Assembly: GCA_038562375.1 (NCBI GenBank)
Contig: JBCFAY010000021.1
Location: forward strand, 1 to 58,935
Length of the DNA stretch: 58,935 bases
Origin: JBCFAY01 sp038562375
Lineage (GTDB): Bacteria; Bacillota; Clostridia; Christensenellales; CAG-138
Direction of reading: 5' to 3'
Part shown: piece by piece, positions 41,975-50,891 of the stretch
Layout: every line of letters starts with the position of its first letter
How positions within the stretch are numbered: position 1 is the first letter of the stretch
Program-made: the position numbers and the translations under genes
The notes under the pieces: model-generated
Databases searched by the model: none
What the model saw: the letters and a program-made list of their open reading frames with translations, nothing else
Told to the model about the DNA's origin: nothing

Positions 41975-42565
41975 CTATGCCTTCGTCATGCCGTCCGACG
42001 TGCGGCGCGAACGCCTTATCCGAACGAGGACGAGCGTGAGCAGCACGAACGCGAGCCCGACGATCTGCGCGTCGAACATCAGGGACGAGCCGACCTCCGC
42101 GACCGTATAACCGCAATAGATAATGTCCGCCACGCTGCTCACGCAATCCGCTGCGAGCGGCGCGAACACGGCCGCGAGCACGGCGGCCTGCGGGCTGCCG
42201 ATCAGCGGCAGCGCTATTGCGGCGGCCGCCGCGCCATAGAATAGCCCGGGCTCGACGCCGAGGGAGACAAGCTTGAGCACATAGATTGCAAACCCGCCGA
42301 CCGCGCCGAGGATCAGGCCGAGCAGCACGCCCTTTTGGGGCGAGCGCAGGCAAAGCGCAAACGACGTAAAGAGCAGTACGACGGACGCAACGTTGACCCT
42401 TAGCTCCGTCATAGCCTGTATCGGATGCGCATTGGCCGCGATCAATATGCACAATGCCCAAAAGACCACCCATTTGTGCCGTTTGCTCGGTTGAAAGACG
42501 TTATCCAGAACGCCGAAAACGATCATAATGACCGCGCAAACCAAAAGTAAAACACCCAACTGCAT
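41975..42565 (-). CDS. Integral membrane protein of unknown function
   Basis: A 196-residue protein with about six membrane helices (3-20, 32-45, 58-73, 78-98, 106-140, 160-180). I do not recognise the family with certainty; it recalls the YphA-type proteins encoded near der and plsY in Firmicutes. The second codon pair is ATG-CAG at 42565 with GGGAG 7 bases upstream. It is followed by a strong terminator before the DUF512 gene and preceded by pgeF. Confidence 0.65.
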   Translation of the reverse strand: MQLGVLLLVCAVIMIVFGVLDNVFQPSKRHKWVVFWALCILIAANAHPIQAMTELRVNVASVVLLFTSFALCLRSPQKGVLLGLILGAVGGFAIYVLKLVSLGVEPGLFYGAAAAAIALPLIGSPQAAVLAAVFAPLAADCVSSVADIIYCGYTVAEVGSSLMFDAQIVGLAFVLLTLVLVRIRRSRRTSDGMTKA

Positions 42566-42651
42566 CAAACCACTCCCATTGCATTACATGGGAACAGTTT
42601 GCCCGCGCCGGGCGTTCCGCTTTCAAAGGATCTATTGGTTTATCGCGCAAT

Positions 42652-43491
42652 TTATAGCAATTTAATGTACGCCGCCATCGCGCCTGTCTGCCCGTGATCG
42701 CGCCGATGCGAAAAAAGCAGATCCGACAGCTCGAACGTGCAGGCGTTCATCAGCGTGATGTTTTCGGGTTTTAGACCCGCATCCAACAGCTGCACGGCGC
42801 AGGCCATCTCAAGGTCGAGCATAAATTTCCCGTCCGCTACGGCGTCGGCAATCGGCGCTCCGGGAAATTCTTCCAAAAATCGTTTGCCGAGCGCCCCGTC
42901 CACCTCGTAGCAGTTCCGGCAGATACAGGGTCCTACCGCCGCGATCACATCCTTCGGATCGCTGCCGAAAGACGAGCGCAGCATATCGACGGTGCGCCCG
43001 CCGATCCTCCCGAGCGTGCCGCGCCAACCCGCGTGCGCAAGCCCGATTGCGCGGCGAACGGGATCGAAAAAAAACAGCCCGGTGCAATCCGCGTGCGAGG
43101 TCACAAGCGTGACCCGCGGGTCGTCTGTAACGATCGCGTCGCACGCGGGCAGCGGCGCTTCGTCCAGGCCCCGGCCGCGATCGCGCACGTCGACGCGCAG
43201 AACCGTCACCCCATGCTCATAGCTGACAAGCGTCAGGCACTCATATTCCAAATCCGCCGCAGCGCACAACCGAAGATAGTTTTCCCGGATATTGTCGACC
43301 GGCTCCTCGCGGCTCCAGCCAAGGTTCAGGCCGTTAAACGGAGGCTCGCTCACGCCGCCTTCGCGCGATGTAAACCCATGCGCCACGCCCCGATGGTTCA
43401 GGAGGGATTGCGCCCGGAAAAAGCCCACGCCTTTTTTGTGTTCGAGCTTATATCCGCGCGCCGTGCGCCCCAATGCACTTTTAACCTCCAA
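42652..43491 (-). CDS. pgeF: YfiH/LACC1-family purine nucleoside phosphorylase-like protein
   Basis: A 279-residue zinc protein formerly annotated as polyphenol oxidase (laccase domain). The metal site is visible as S-H-A-D-C near 137 and H-A-G-W-R-G-T near 157, with a preceding H-G-F-T-S-R-E-G-G. Relatives act as purine nucleoside phosphorylase/adenosine deaminase or remove mis-made UDP-MurNAc products (PgeF in E. coli). The start is a TTG at 43491; its AGGAGG overlaps the nrdR stop, indicating coupling. nrdR-pgeF pairing is common in Clostridia. Confidence 0.92.
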   Translation of the reverse strand: MEVKSALGRTARGYKLEHKKGVGFFRAQSLLNHRGVAHGFTSREGGVSEPPFNGLNLGWSREEPVDNIRENYLRLCAAADLEYECLTLVSYEHGVTVLRVDVRDRGRGLDEAPLPACDAIVTDDPRVTLVTSHADCTGLFFFDPVRRAIGLAHAGWRGTLGRIGGRTVDMLRSSFGSDPKDVIAAVGPCICRNCYEVDGALGKRFLEEFPGAPIADAVADGKFMLDLEMACAVQLLDAGLKPENITLMNACTFELSDLLFSHRRDHGQTGAMAAYIKLL

Positions 43492-43503
43492 AAGCGCGAC
43501 CTC

Positions 43504-43962
43504 CTATTGTTTCTCGTTCAGCATATTTTTAAGTTCCGACATAAACGTGTTGATGTCCTTGAACTGCCGGTAAACGGACGCGAAGCGCACGTATGCGACC
43601 TCGTCCAGCGCCTTCAGGTTGCGCATGACGAGCTCCCCGATATACGAGCTTGTGACCTCCTGCGCGAGGGAATTGAAGATTTCGCGCTCGACGTCGTCGA
43701 TCAGCCTGTCCTGCTCGGCGGCGGAAATCGGCCTCTTTTCGAGCGCCTTGCGCACGCCGGCGCGGATTTTGTCGCTGTCGAACTGCTCGCGCCTGCCGTC
43801 CTTCTTGACCACCATGATCGGAAGATTTTCGATCTTCTCATAGGTCGTGAACCGCTTGCCGCAGTTGGTGCATTCCCGCCTGCGGCGGATCGCGGTGTCA
43901 TCCTCGGTGGGACGCGAATCGACGACGCGGCTGTCGACACTCTGGCAATACCTGCATTTCAT
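43504..43962 (-). CDS. nrdR: Transcriptional repressor NrdR
   Basis: A 152-residue regulator of ribonucleotide reductase genes. The N-terminal zinc ribbon has cysteines 3, 6, 31 and 34, and R-R-R-R-E-C is typical. Residues 46-136 form the ATP-cone domain (V-V-K-K-D-G-R-R-E-Q-F-D) that senses ATP and dATP. GAGGGAGA precedes the ATG. No NrdR boxes or reductase genes are seen nearby, so targets lie elsewhere. Confidence 0.97.
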   Translation of the reverse strand: MKCRYCQSVDSRVVDSRPTEDDTAIRRRRECTNCGKRFTTYEKIENLPIMVVKKDGRREQFDSDKIRAGVRKALEKRPISAAEQDRLIDDVEREIFNSLAQEVTSSYIGELVMRNLKALDEVAYVRFASVYRQFKDINTFMSELKNMLNEKQ

Positions 43963-44090
43963 TTTCGGTCTCCCTCAGCGTTATTTGCGATGACCGATAT
44001 TATTATACCAGATCCGGGCAATTCCACCAACACATCATCGCCGGTTCAGGCAAAGGGAAACAGATCCGCTCGATTTGGAGTTCCTTCGCC

Positions 44091-44333
44091 TTAAGGCACG
44101 ATTTCCACCAGTATAACGTCGTCGCCGATCTTGTTGATCTTGCCGCACGGGATCACAAGCTCCTCCTCGCTGCGCAAAAGGCCGAAAAACCGCGCGGGTC
44201 CGGGTACGATAATCGCCGTGATCCGCCCTTCGAACGCGTCCAGCTCCAGATCGCAGATGCAGCCGAGGCGCGCGCCATCGCAGATATTGATGACCTCCTT
44301 GCGCCTTAGCTCGCTAAACGTTGTGCAAGCCAT
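44091..44333 (-). CDS. YlmC/YmxH-family PRC-barrel protein
   Basis: An 80-residue small beta-barrel protein. It has the family pattern S-E-L-R-R-K-E-V-I-N-I-x-D-G-x-x-L-G at 7-24 and a final I-P-x-x-x-I-x-K-I-G-D-D-V-I-L-V. Such proteins are conserved in spore-forming Firmicutes; some are sporulation-specific, hence the family name. Their action is unknown. AGGGGGTGG precedes the ATG. Its presence supports an endospore-forming lineage. Confidence 0.9.
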   Translation of the reverse strand: MACTTFSELRRKEVINICDGARLGCICDLELDAFEGRITAIIVPGPARFFGLLRSEEELVIPCGKINKIGDDVILVEIVP

Positions 44334-44643
44334 TTCGCCACCCCCTCATAGTCATTCCTATGCGAAGGCGATGAAAAAAAGACAGGAGCGAATATCGCTC
44401 CTGTCACAATGAATCGTCCGGCGTTTGCTGCTCTGAATCGGATGCCCCTTCCGCTCCAAAGCTGCGGATTGTACATAAGTAATTCAGTGTTCAAGTTGTG
44501 GAGGAAGAACATTAATGAAGAAATACTGCTGATGCTACGCCGGACGCGATGCAATCAAGTTCTTCTTTCCTGTTATTATTGTATTATTAGATTTGACAGA
44601 TTACAATATGCTTTCTAAAAAAAATTTCGAATTCACATTTATG
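44334..44643. other. Intergenic stretch upstream of the YmxH gene
   Basis: About 310 bases. Apart from the terminator at 44374-44405 I see no gene. A promoter for the YmxH-nrdR-pgeF transcript must lie here or overlap the terminator, but no clear boxes were found. Confidence 0.5.
44374..44405 (-). terminator. Terminator of the two-component system operon
   Basis: On the minus strand a perfect GACAGGAGCGA / TCGCTCCTGTC hairpin is followed by TTTTTTT. Confidence 0.85.
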
Positions 44644-45516
44644 TCACATTTTCGTAAATTCTGGAGTATAGTCCGGCTTGGCCGAATCAAGGGATTGGAT
44701 CAATACGTTTTCAAATCCCTTGTCCATGCAATATTCCACCGCCCGCCGATATTCCCGCGCGGTCAGCCGCCGGTCCAGGGGCGCAAAATCGGCGCGGTGC
44801 ATCGGCACATACTGCCCCATCAGGGACAGCGCGGTATCGAGCGGCAGCATATCGGCGATCGCGTCGAGCACCCTCCGCGTTTCGTCGACCGAACCGGGCA
44901 GCACCAGATGCCGGAGGATGACGCCTCTTGCCGCCATGCCCTCTGCATCCAGTTCAAGCTTGCCGCATTGGCGGGCCATCTCGAGGATCGCCGGCGCAGC
45001 GTATGCAAAATAATCCTGTGCACCCGAATAGCGCGACGAGAGATCACCGCTTACGTACTTTAGATCCGGCAGATAGACGTCGATCAGGCCTTCAAGCAGC
45101 CGCAGCGTCTCGACCAGCTCGTAGGCGTTCGTGTTGTAGACGATCGGGATTTTAAGGCCTTGTCCCCGCGCGAGCGGGATCGCCTTATGAAGGAGCAGAA
45201 CATGTGGCGCGGGCGTGACGAGGTTGATGTTGTGCGCGCCTTGTTGCTCCAGAGAGAGCATCTGCCGCGCAAGGGCTTCTGCGTCGCACACAATGCCGAC
45301 GGGAGCGGCGCTTATTTCATGGTTCTGGCAGAACACGCATTGAAGGTTGCAGCCGGAAAAGAAGATTGCCCCCGATCCTCTCGCGCCGCTGATGCACGGT
45401 TCCTCATAGCGGTGCAGCGCCGCAAGCGCGACCCTCGCTTTATCGTCCGCGCCGCAATCGCCCGGGTTTCTACTTCGATCGGCCCCGCAGCGGCGCGGGC
45501 AGAGCATACAGCGCAT
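44644..45516 (-). CDS. PflX-like radical SAM protein
   Basis: A 290-residue protein of the group related to pyruvate formate-lyase activating enzyme (COG1313, PflX). An N-terminal cysteine cluster (C-M-L-C-P-R-R-C at 3-10 and Cys21) precedes the radical SAM motif C-N-L-Q-C-V-F-C at 56-63. D-L-K-Y near 150 and the C-terminal Q-Y-V-P-M-H are also typical. Such proteins are suspected to activate glycyl-radical or other enzymes, with no defined target. The ATG overlaps the stop of the sensor kinase gene by one base, so it belongs to the same operon, an unusual pairing. Confidence 0.87.
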   Translation of the reverse strand: MRCMLCPRRCGADRSRNPGDCGADDKARVALAALHRYEEPCISGARGSGAIFFSGCNLQCVFCQNHEISAAPVGIVCDAEALARQMLSLEQQGAHNINLVTPAPHVLLLHKAIPLARGQGLKIPIVYNTNAYELVETLRLLEGLIDVYLPDLKYVSGDLSSRYSGAQDYFAYAAPAILEMARQCGKLELDAEGMAARGVILRHLVLPGSVDETRRVLDAIADMLPLDTALSLMGQYVPMHRADFAPLDRRLTAREYRRAVEYCMDKGFENVLIQSLDSAKPDYTPEFTKM

Positions 45517-47438
45517 CAGCTTTTATCCTTATCCTTTTTTGGCTTGCGATGTTCGGGGATGACCTCATAGGGAGCGTCCTGGACCTTTTTGGGGCTCTTT
45601 TTATCCGGCGCCGCGCTCTCCTTTTGCTCTTCCGGGAGCGAAGCCTCCCATTGCTCGCGCGCCGGGCCGAGCGCGATCACGTTCTTGACAAACTTCTTGA
45701 GCGTGAACGTAAAGCAGGTGCCTTTCCCCTCCTCGCTCTGCACGCTGATGCTCTCGCCGAGCTTTTCGACGATATGCTGCGCGATCGAAAGGCCGAGGCC
45801 CGTGCCGCCTTCCTTGCGCGATTTGTCCACCTTGTAGAAGCGCTCGAACACATAGGGAAGATCCTTTTGCGGGATGCCGCAGCCGGTGTCGCAAACGCTC
45901 ACCGCGAGCCGTTCCCCTTCGCGCACGATGATCCGGATCTTGCCGCCCTCCGGCGTATAGCGCATCGCGTTGTCGAGGAGTATCACCAGCACCTGTTCGA
46001 TGCGGTCGGGGTCGGTGAGCGCGTCGGAAAGCGTCGAAACATCCGCCTCGAGCGATATGCCCTTGCGCGCCGCGGCGGTCTGATAGCCCCTGAGGACGTC
46101 CTCGACAAGCTCCTCGAGGTTCACCCTGAGAAGCTCCATGTATTCCGTGCCCGATTGCAGGCGGCTGAGCGTCATCATATCGGTGATCAGCCGCGAGAGG
46201 CGCATCACTTCATGCAGCATGATGTGGTAGTAGCGGTCCCTGGTCTCATCGTCCGCGATCATGCCGTCCGCCAGCGGCTCGAGCAGGCCCCGGACAGCCG
46301 TCAGCGGCGTGCGCAGCTCGTGCGAGACGTTCGCGATATATTCGCGGCGCATCGCCTCGAGCCGCTCCAGCTCCGTCATATCCTTAAACAGGCCGACGAC
46401 CCCGGAGCACTCGCCCGCCTCGGTCATCACCGGCGAGATCGTGATCCAGAGCGTCCGATCGCCGGGCATGTGGTAGGTCATGGTCTTGGCCTTGCTGCCC
46501 CGATACACCTCGTCGAACGCTTCCCAGATCTTGGGGTCCTGAATCAGGTCCTCGCGCGAATGGACGGTGACCGCGCCGAACATCTTCATCAAAACGGGAT
46601 TGTAATGGGTCAGCACGCCGAGGCCGTCCAGCGCCGCAACGCCGTCGGTGAGGCTGCTTAAGATCTGATTGAGCTGGCTCTTTTCCGAACGCAGCTGATA
46701 GATCGTCTGCGACAGGTTGTCGCACAACACGTTGAGGGCGCGCGCGAGCAATCCCACCTCGCCCGGCTCCGACCCGTCGGCCCGCACGTCGAAGTTGCCG
46801 TTCGCCATGCTGAGGGCAACCTCCGACATCTGATGCAGCGGATCGGTGACGCGGCGCATCCCGACCGTCGAGAGCAGCAGAAGCAGAGGAAGCACGAACG
46901 CAAAGGACATCAGAAGGACCGAGTTGAGCTGTCCTACCGCCGAAACGATCTCGCGGGAGGACTTAAGCATAAAGACACAGCCGCGGATCTCTCGATCCGG
47001 GCCGGAAATGGGCATGCCGACCACCAAAACCTCGGTCGAACCGGCGATCCTGACGTCCGTCTCCTGCAGCGTGATGCCTTTGAGCACGGCTTCTACCTTG
47101 TCGTCCAAGCGCTCCTCAAAAGCCTGCTCGTCCAGCCTCAGATCGACGTCGATCAGCCGCAGAACGCTTCCGTCCGCGCCGATGATGCAGGTAGTCGCGC
47201 CGGCCGCGTTCGCCAGCTTTTCGATCATGCGCTCAAACGCGGCTTCGGAGACCTCTCCGGCGTCGTTTTCGAGCACAAGCTGCCCGATCGCCTCCGCCTT
47301 GGGCAAAAGCTCGTGTAATTTGATCCTGTCGTAGGTGTCCCTGCTGAAAAAAACGTATCCCGCACTTACGAGCGCAAAAGCCAGTATTGTTGCGATGGAC
47401 AACATTACCAGCATGCGTCGAAAGAAGATACTTCTCAT
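45516..47438 (-). CDS. Membrane sensor histidine kinase, PhoR/WalK type
   Basis: A 640-residue kinase. A membrane helix at 9-30 and another at about 172-194 enclose an extracytoplasmic sensor of some 140 residues. A HAMP domain (about 195-245), a PAS domain (about 255-365), the HisKA dimer with H-x-x-x: S-H-E-L-R-T-P-L near 375, and an ATPase domain (N-A-M-R-Y near 490, G-T-G-L-G-L near 545) follow. The last 50 residues are a Lys/Pro/Glu-rich tail that most relatives lack. It overlaps the response regulator by 4 bases. The signal is unknown; phosphate or envelope stress are typical for this type. Confidence 0.93.
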   Translation of the reverse strand: MRSIFFRRMLVMLSIATILAFALVSAGYVFFSRDTYDRIKLHELLPKAEAIGQLVLENDAGEVSEAAFERMIEKLANAAGATTCIIGADGSVLRLIDVDLRLDEQAFEERLDDKVEAVLKGITLQETDVRIAGSTEVLVVGMPISGPDREIRGCVFMLKSSREIVSAVGQLNSVLLMSFAFVLPLLLLLSTVGMRRVTDPLHQMSEVALSMANGNFDVRADGSEPGEVGLLARALNVLCDNLSQTIYQLRSEKSQLNQILSSLTDGVAALDGLGVLTHYNPVLMKMFGAVTVHSREDLIQDPKIWEAFDEVYRGSKAKTMTYHMPGDRTLWITISPVMTEAGECSGVVGLFKDMTELERLEAMRREYIANVSHELRTPLTAVRGLLEPLADGMIADDETRDRYYHIMLHEVMRLSRLITDMMTLSRLQSGTEYMELLRVNLEELVEDVLRGYQTAAARKGISLEADVSTLSDALTDPDRIEQVLVILLDNAMRYTPEGGKIRIIVREGERLAVSVCDTGCGIPQKDLPYVFERFYKVDKSRKEGGTGLGLSIAQHIVEKLGESISVQSEEGKGTCFTFTLKKFVKNVIALGPAREQWEASLPEEQKESAAPDKKSPKKVQDAPYEVIPEHRKPKKDKDKS

Positions 47439-48121
47439 CCATCCACCTCGAATTTATAGCCGACGCCGTAGATCGTGCGGATGCTCCAATTGAGCCCGGT
47501 ATTGTCGAGCTTGGCGCGGATGCGCTTGATGTGCGTGTCGACCGTGCGGGTTTCGCCGATAAAATCGTATCCCCAAACCCGATTGAGCAATTGTTCGCGC
47601 GTGAACACCTGGCCCGGATTGGACGCGAGCATATAGAGGATCTCGATCTCCTTGGGCGTGCAGATGACGTTTTCTCCGCGCAAGGTGACGGTGTAGCTCT
47701 TCAGGTCGATCACGAGTTCCTGGAAGCTGACGACGCCGTCCTCCGCGCCCTGCTGCTCCTGCGTGCGCCTTAGCACCGCCTTGATGCGCGCCACGACCTC
47801 GCGCGGGCTGAACGGCTTGACGATATAATCGTCCGCGCCGAGCTCAAGGCCGATGATCCTGTCGATCTCCTCGCCCTTTGCGGTGAGCATGATGATCGGT
47901 ATGCGGGACGTCTTGCGGATATCCTTGCATACCTCGATGCCGGATTTCCCGGGCATCATGATATCGAGCACGCATAGCGCGACGTCGGCGGTCAAAGCCC
48001 CCGCGACCGCATCGCCGTCATAAACGTCCACGTGCTCAAAGCCTTCGGCCTTCAGGTAAATGCCAAGCGACTCATGGACGACCGGATCGTCGTCCGCAAT
48101 GAGAATTTTCGTTCCCGCCAT
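47435..48121 (-). CDS. OmpR/PhoB-family response regulator
   Basis: A 228-residue two-domain regulator. The receiver has the acidic pair D-D-D at 10-12, phosphorylation site Asp53 (C-V-L-D-I-M-M-P-G), Thr in M-L-T-A-K and Lys in V-K-P-F-S. The C-terminal winged helix (about 130-226) includes R-T-V-D-T-H-I-K-R-I-R-A-K and Y-G-V-G-Y-K-F. I start at the ATG at 48121 with GGGGGA upstream. The open frame extends 80 codons 5' without resembling protein. Confidence 0.94.
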   Translation of the reverse strand: MAGTKILIADDDPVVHESLGIYLKAEGFEHVDVYDGDAVAGALTADVALCVLDIMMPGKSGIEVCKDIRKTSRIPIIMLTAKGEEIDRIIGLELGADDYIVKPFSPREVVARIKAVLRRTQEQQGAEDGVVSFQELVIDLKSYTVTLRGENVICTPKEIEILYMLASNPGQVFTREQLLNRVWGYDFIGETRTVDTHIKRIRAKLDNTGLNWSIRTIYGVGYKFEVDG

Positions 48122-48436
48122 AGTCGATCCCCCAGTTTCATGCAAAAATCCCGGCTGCGCAAACGCGGCCGTTTCCCATACTATACCATAGACTTGCAAA
48201 AAGCGCATTAGGGATCGATGAAAGGAAACAGCAGGGGCATTTATGCAGGATATTGTCGGCAAAAGATCACAAAAGAGCCCTGTATGAGGGATTTCCCATC
48301 CGTCCGTCAAAAAGACAAAAAGCGGCAGGTCAGCCGCTTTTTCGTTTTCTATAGTCCGCACGGCCGTCCGGAGGACGGCAGGCGTTTTTATCCGGCATTT
48401 CCCCGGACGGCGGGCAGAAGGCCAAATCTTCGGCGG
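48122..48436. other. Intergenic stretch between the reductase operon and the response regulator
   Basis: About 315 bases without a supported gene. It holds the terminator at 48316-48342 and a short GCCGTCC / GGACGGC hairpin at 48363-48379. The promoter of the two-component operon should lie near 48130-48200, where TATAGT is present on the minus strand but a good -35 box is not. Confidence 0.5.
48316..48342. terminator. Terminator of the GrdB-like operon
   Basis: AAAAAGCGGC-6 nt-GCCGCTTTTT is symmetrical; on the minus strand it lies about 95 bases after the GrdB-like stop and is followed by TTTTTG. Confidence 0.85.
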
Positions 48437-49753
48437 TCAGGCATTGTCCGAAGCTTCGAACACGGTTGGCCGCTCTATCTTTGTCCTTAAGGCCCGGAGG
48501 GCAGCCGCGACCAGCTTTGCCCGGAACGCCTTTTCCATCTCCGGCGAAAGCGCCGGGTTGCCTACGGGGTGCATGACCCCGGCGCCCCGCACGATCCGGT
48601 TCACCCCCACCATGGTGGCCACCGTGGGCAGGGAGGTGATCAGCACCGCGGGGATGCCGGCCCGTTCGATCTCCTTGATGAGCGCTGCGCCGCAGCGCGT
48701 GCCGGATCCTCAGGTAGAGGTGCCGATGACGGCCGAGACCCTCTGTTCGAGCAGCTCCGCGGCAATCTCCCGGCCCATTCGGGAGCAGTTGTTGATCGCC
48801 GACGCCGTGCCGCTGGTGACGTAATAATAGGGGAACAGCTCCTTGAAGGCGCCTCTCTTCTCCATGGCACGGGCGACGTCCAGAGGCACCACCCGGTTCG
48901 GATCGGCGTTGACGTACACGGTATCGTATCCCCCATGCACCGATTCGTAGTCTCCTCTCGCCAGAGCATCCAAAGCGCCGATGGAGTACTTGAACCACTT
49001 GGTGGAGCGCCCCGATTCCACGCCGTCGGGGTTGTTCCTCGGCACAAGCCCCCCCTCGGTGACCAGGCAGACGACCGCGCGCTCCAGGTCCAAAAGCGGT
49101 TCCGGCGGCGGAACGATGTCGATCTTGGGCAGCTTCAGCTCCGTTTGGTAGGGCGCGCCGCTGATTTTGTCAAGCAGCATGTCGACAGCCCTTTCGGCTG
49201 CATTCTGATCCACAAAGGAGTTCTTGCGGATGCCCCGCGGGATATACCCCTCCTGTTCGGCGGGCCCCGGAGCTTCTCCCCGGGCCAGCTTAGCGGCCAG
49301 TCTCGCCATGTCCGGGAGCGCCTGCTTCATGCCCTTGGCCGAATCGGATGTGATCAGTATCAGCGTCTGCTCCTTGAACATCTCCGCCGCCGGGTTCTCG
49401 GGGTACATGCCCGTCAGCGTGGGAATACGGAGCTGGGACTGCACCTCGGCGGCCACGCGGCCGCAGGCAAGGCCGTAGCGCCCCGCGTTGAACGCGGGCC
49501 CGCAGACGACCAGGTCGCATTCGCACGATCGTACGGCGCCGAGGATCTCGGGAAGCGCCTGCTCGGTATTGTCCGCAAAATACGTGTCCCCGCAGATGAT
49601 GGTGCGCACGATGCTGAATTCCTCTCCCAGCAGTTGCGCGAGGACCAGCCCGGGACCGACGGGCCCCTCGATGGTCCGGGGCGGACAGGAAGCCTGGCTT
49701 TCTGCGCCGATGCCCCCGAAAAACTGGTTCAGGTAATGAATGACTTTTATCAT
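48437..49753 (-). CDS. GrdB-like selenoprotein (glycine/sarcosine/betaine reductase component B family)
   Basis: A 438-residue protein when the in-frame TGA at 48710-48712 is read as selenocysteine (residue 348). N-terminal features match GrdB: I-H-Y-L-N-Q-F-F, G-P-G-L-V-L-A, I-C-G-D-T-Y-F, G-P-A-F-N-A-G-R-Y-G near 95 and G-M-Y-P-E-N-P. Around the stop the sequence is S-T-U-G-S-G-T-R-C-G, aligning with the GrdB pattern T-U-G-T-C-T-R-C-G. Coding continues with the family's C-terminus (N-R-I-V-x-G, H-P-V-G-N-P-A-L-S) to a TAA-free TGA at 48437. A SECIS-like hairpin follows the Sec codon. In the known enzyme this subunit binds the substrate amine. ATG overlaps the ATPase stop (ATGA). Confidence 0.9.
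48682..48698 (-). promoter_or_regulatory. SECIS-like hairpin downstream of the Sec UGA
   Basis: On the minus strand GCGCTGC-GGC-GCAGCGC forms a perfect 7-bp stem starting 12 bases after the UGA. Bacterial SECIS elements lie immediately 3' of the UGA inside the reading frame, as here. The apical loop should carry a G-U-type SelB contact; the loop is short, so the exact fold is uncertain. Confidence 0.6.
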
Positions 49754-50877
49754 GTCGCGTCTCCTCTCTCTTCCTGCTCCACCAGCATGGTCGCCTTGGG
49801 ATCCCACGAGATGATTACCCGCTCGCCCGCCGCGAACATGGGCGCGGCAGCGTCGTTCATCCTGTTCTGCACGATGGCGACGACGGCAGCGCCCGTACCG
49901 TCCAGGACGGCCTTATAGCGGATGTTGGGCCCCACAAACGATACATCTAAGACACTTCCCGAGAAGCGGTTTACCGTACCGGGCTCCCGGCGGTTTAGGG
50001 GCTGGAGCGTGACCTGTTCCGGCCTGATCCCGGCCACCACGCGGCTGCCGGGGCGGATTCCCCCGGGCAGGCAGGCGATATCCCCCAGTCCGCCGCAGCG
50101 GACTGCGCAGTTTTTTCCTCCGGCAGCCGCGTCCTCCACGACACCCTCAAAGAGGTTGACGTCCCCCACGAATTCCATGGTAAACTTGGTCTTGGGCTCG
50201 TTGTAAACCTGGAGGGGGGTGCCGAAATGCTCCACCTCGCCCCGGTTCATGACGGCGATGCAGTCGGAAATATCCAGGGCCTCCTCCTGGTCATGGGTGA
50301 CCAATATGGTGGTGACGCCGAACAGGCGCTGGATTGCGTGGAGCTCCCGGCGAACCTCCACCCGCAGCTTGGCGTCCAGGTTGGAGAGGGGTTCATCCAG
50401 CAGCAGGATTTTGGGGTGCAGCACAAGCGCCCGGGCCAGGGCGACGCGCTGCTGCTGGCCGCCGGAAAGCTGACCGGGGTACCGATCCTCGTAGCCCGCA
50501 AGCTGGACCTTCTCCAGCATTTCCCGCACCTTGGCCGCAATGTCGTCCCGCCGGAGCTTGCGCACCCTAAGGCCGAAGGCCACGTTGTCGAACACCGTCA
50601 TCTGGGTAAACAGGGCGTAATTCTGATATACCATGCCGATCTCCCTGCGGTTGGGCGCGATGTGTGTAATATCCTCGCCTCCCAGCAGGATCTGGCCGGA
50701 ATCCAGCGTCAGAAACCCTGTGATAATGCGCAGCAGCGTGGTTTTGCCGCATCCGCTCGGGCCCAGCAGGCACGTGATTTTCCCCTGGGGCACGGTCAGG
50801 CAGATGTTTCTCAGCACGCGTGTCGCTCCGAAGCTCTTGCAGATATGCCTGATTTCCAGGTCCATCGCTTTTTCCAT
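49750..50877 (-). CDS. ABC transporter ATPase, PotA/FbpC type
   Basis: A 375-residue importer ATPase. Walker A G-P-S-G-C-G-K-T-T is at 39-47, Q-loop Y-Q-N-Y-A-L-F near 86, signature L-S-G-G-Q-Q-Q near 137 and Walker B L-L-L-D-E-P-L-S-N-L-D near 160. A TOBE domain fills the C-terminal 110 residues. It matches spermidine/putrescine and related (phosphonate, iron) importers. The ATG at 50877 has GGGGAG at 6 bases; an upstream ATG at 50892 overlaps the GrdE-like stop but lacks such a site. It is embedded between the two reductase genes, tying transport to reduction. Confidence 0.9.
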   Translation of the reverse strand: MEKAMDLEIRHICKSFGATRVLRNICLTVPQGKITCLLGPSGCGKTTLLRIITGFLTLDSGQILLGGEDITHIAPNRREIGMVYQNYALFTQMTVFDNVAFGLRVRKLRRDDIAAKVREMLEKVQLAGYEDRYPGQLSGGQQQRVALARALVLHPKILLLDEPLSNLDAKLRVEVRRELHAIQRLFGVTTILVTHDQEEALDISDCIAVMNRGEVEHFGTPLQVYNEPKTKFTMEFVGDVNLFEGVVEDAAAGGKNCAVRCGGLGDIACLPGGIRPGSRVVAGIRPEQVTLQPLNRREPGTVNRFSGSVLDVSFVGPNIRYKAVLDGTGAAVVAIVQNRMNDAAAPMFAAGERVIISWDPKATMLVEQEERGDAT

Positions 50878-50891
50878 GGCCTGCTCCCCCA

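Noticed and set aside
48330..48998. Overlapping minus-strand frame across the Sec codon
   Set aside because: It is a different frame from the GrdB-like gene and has no family similarity; the continuous GrdB pattern needs the UGA readthrough.
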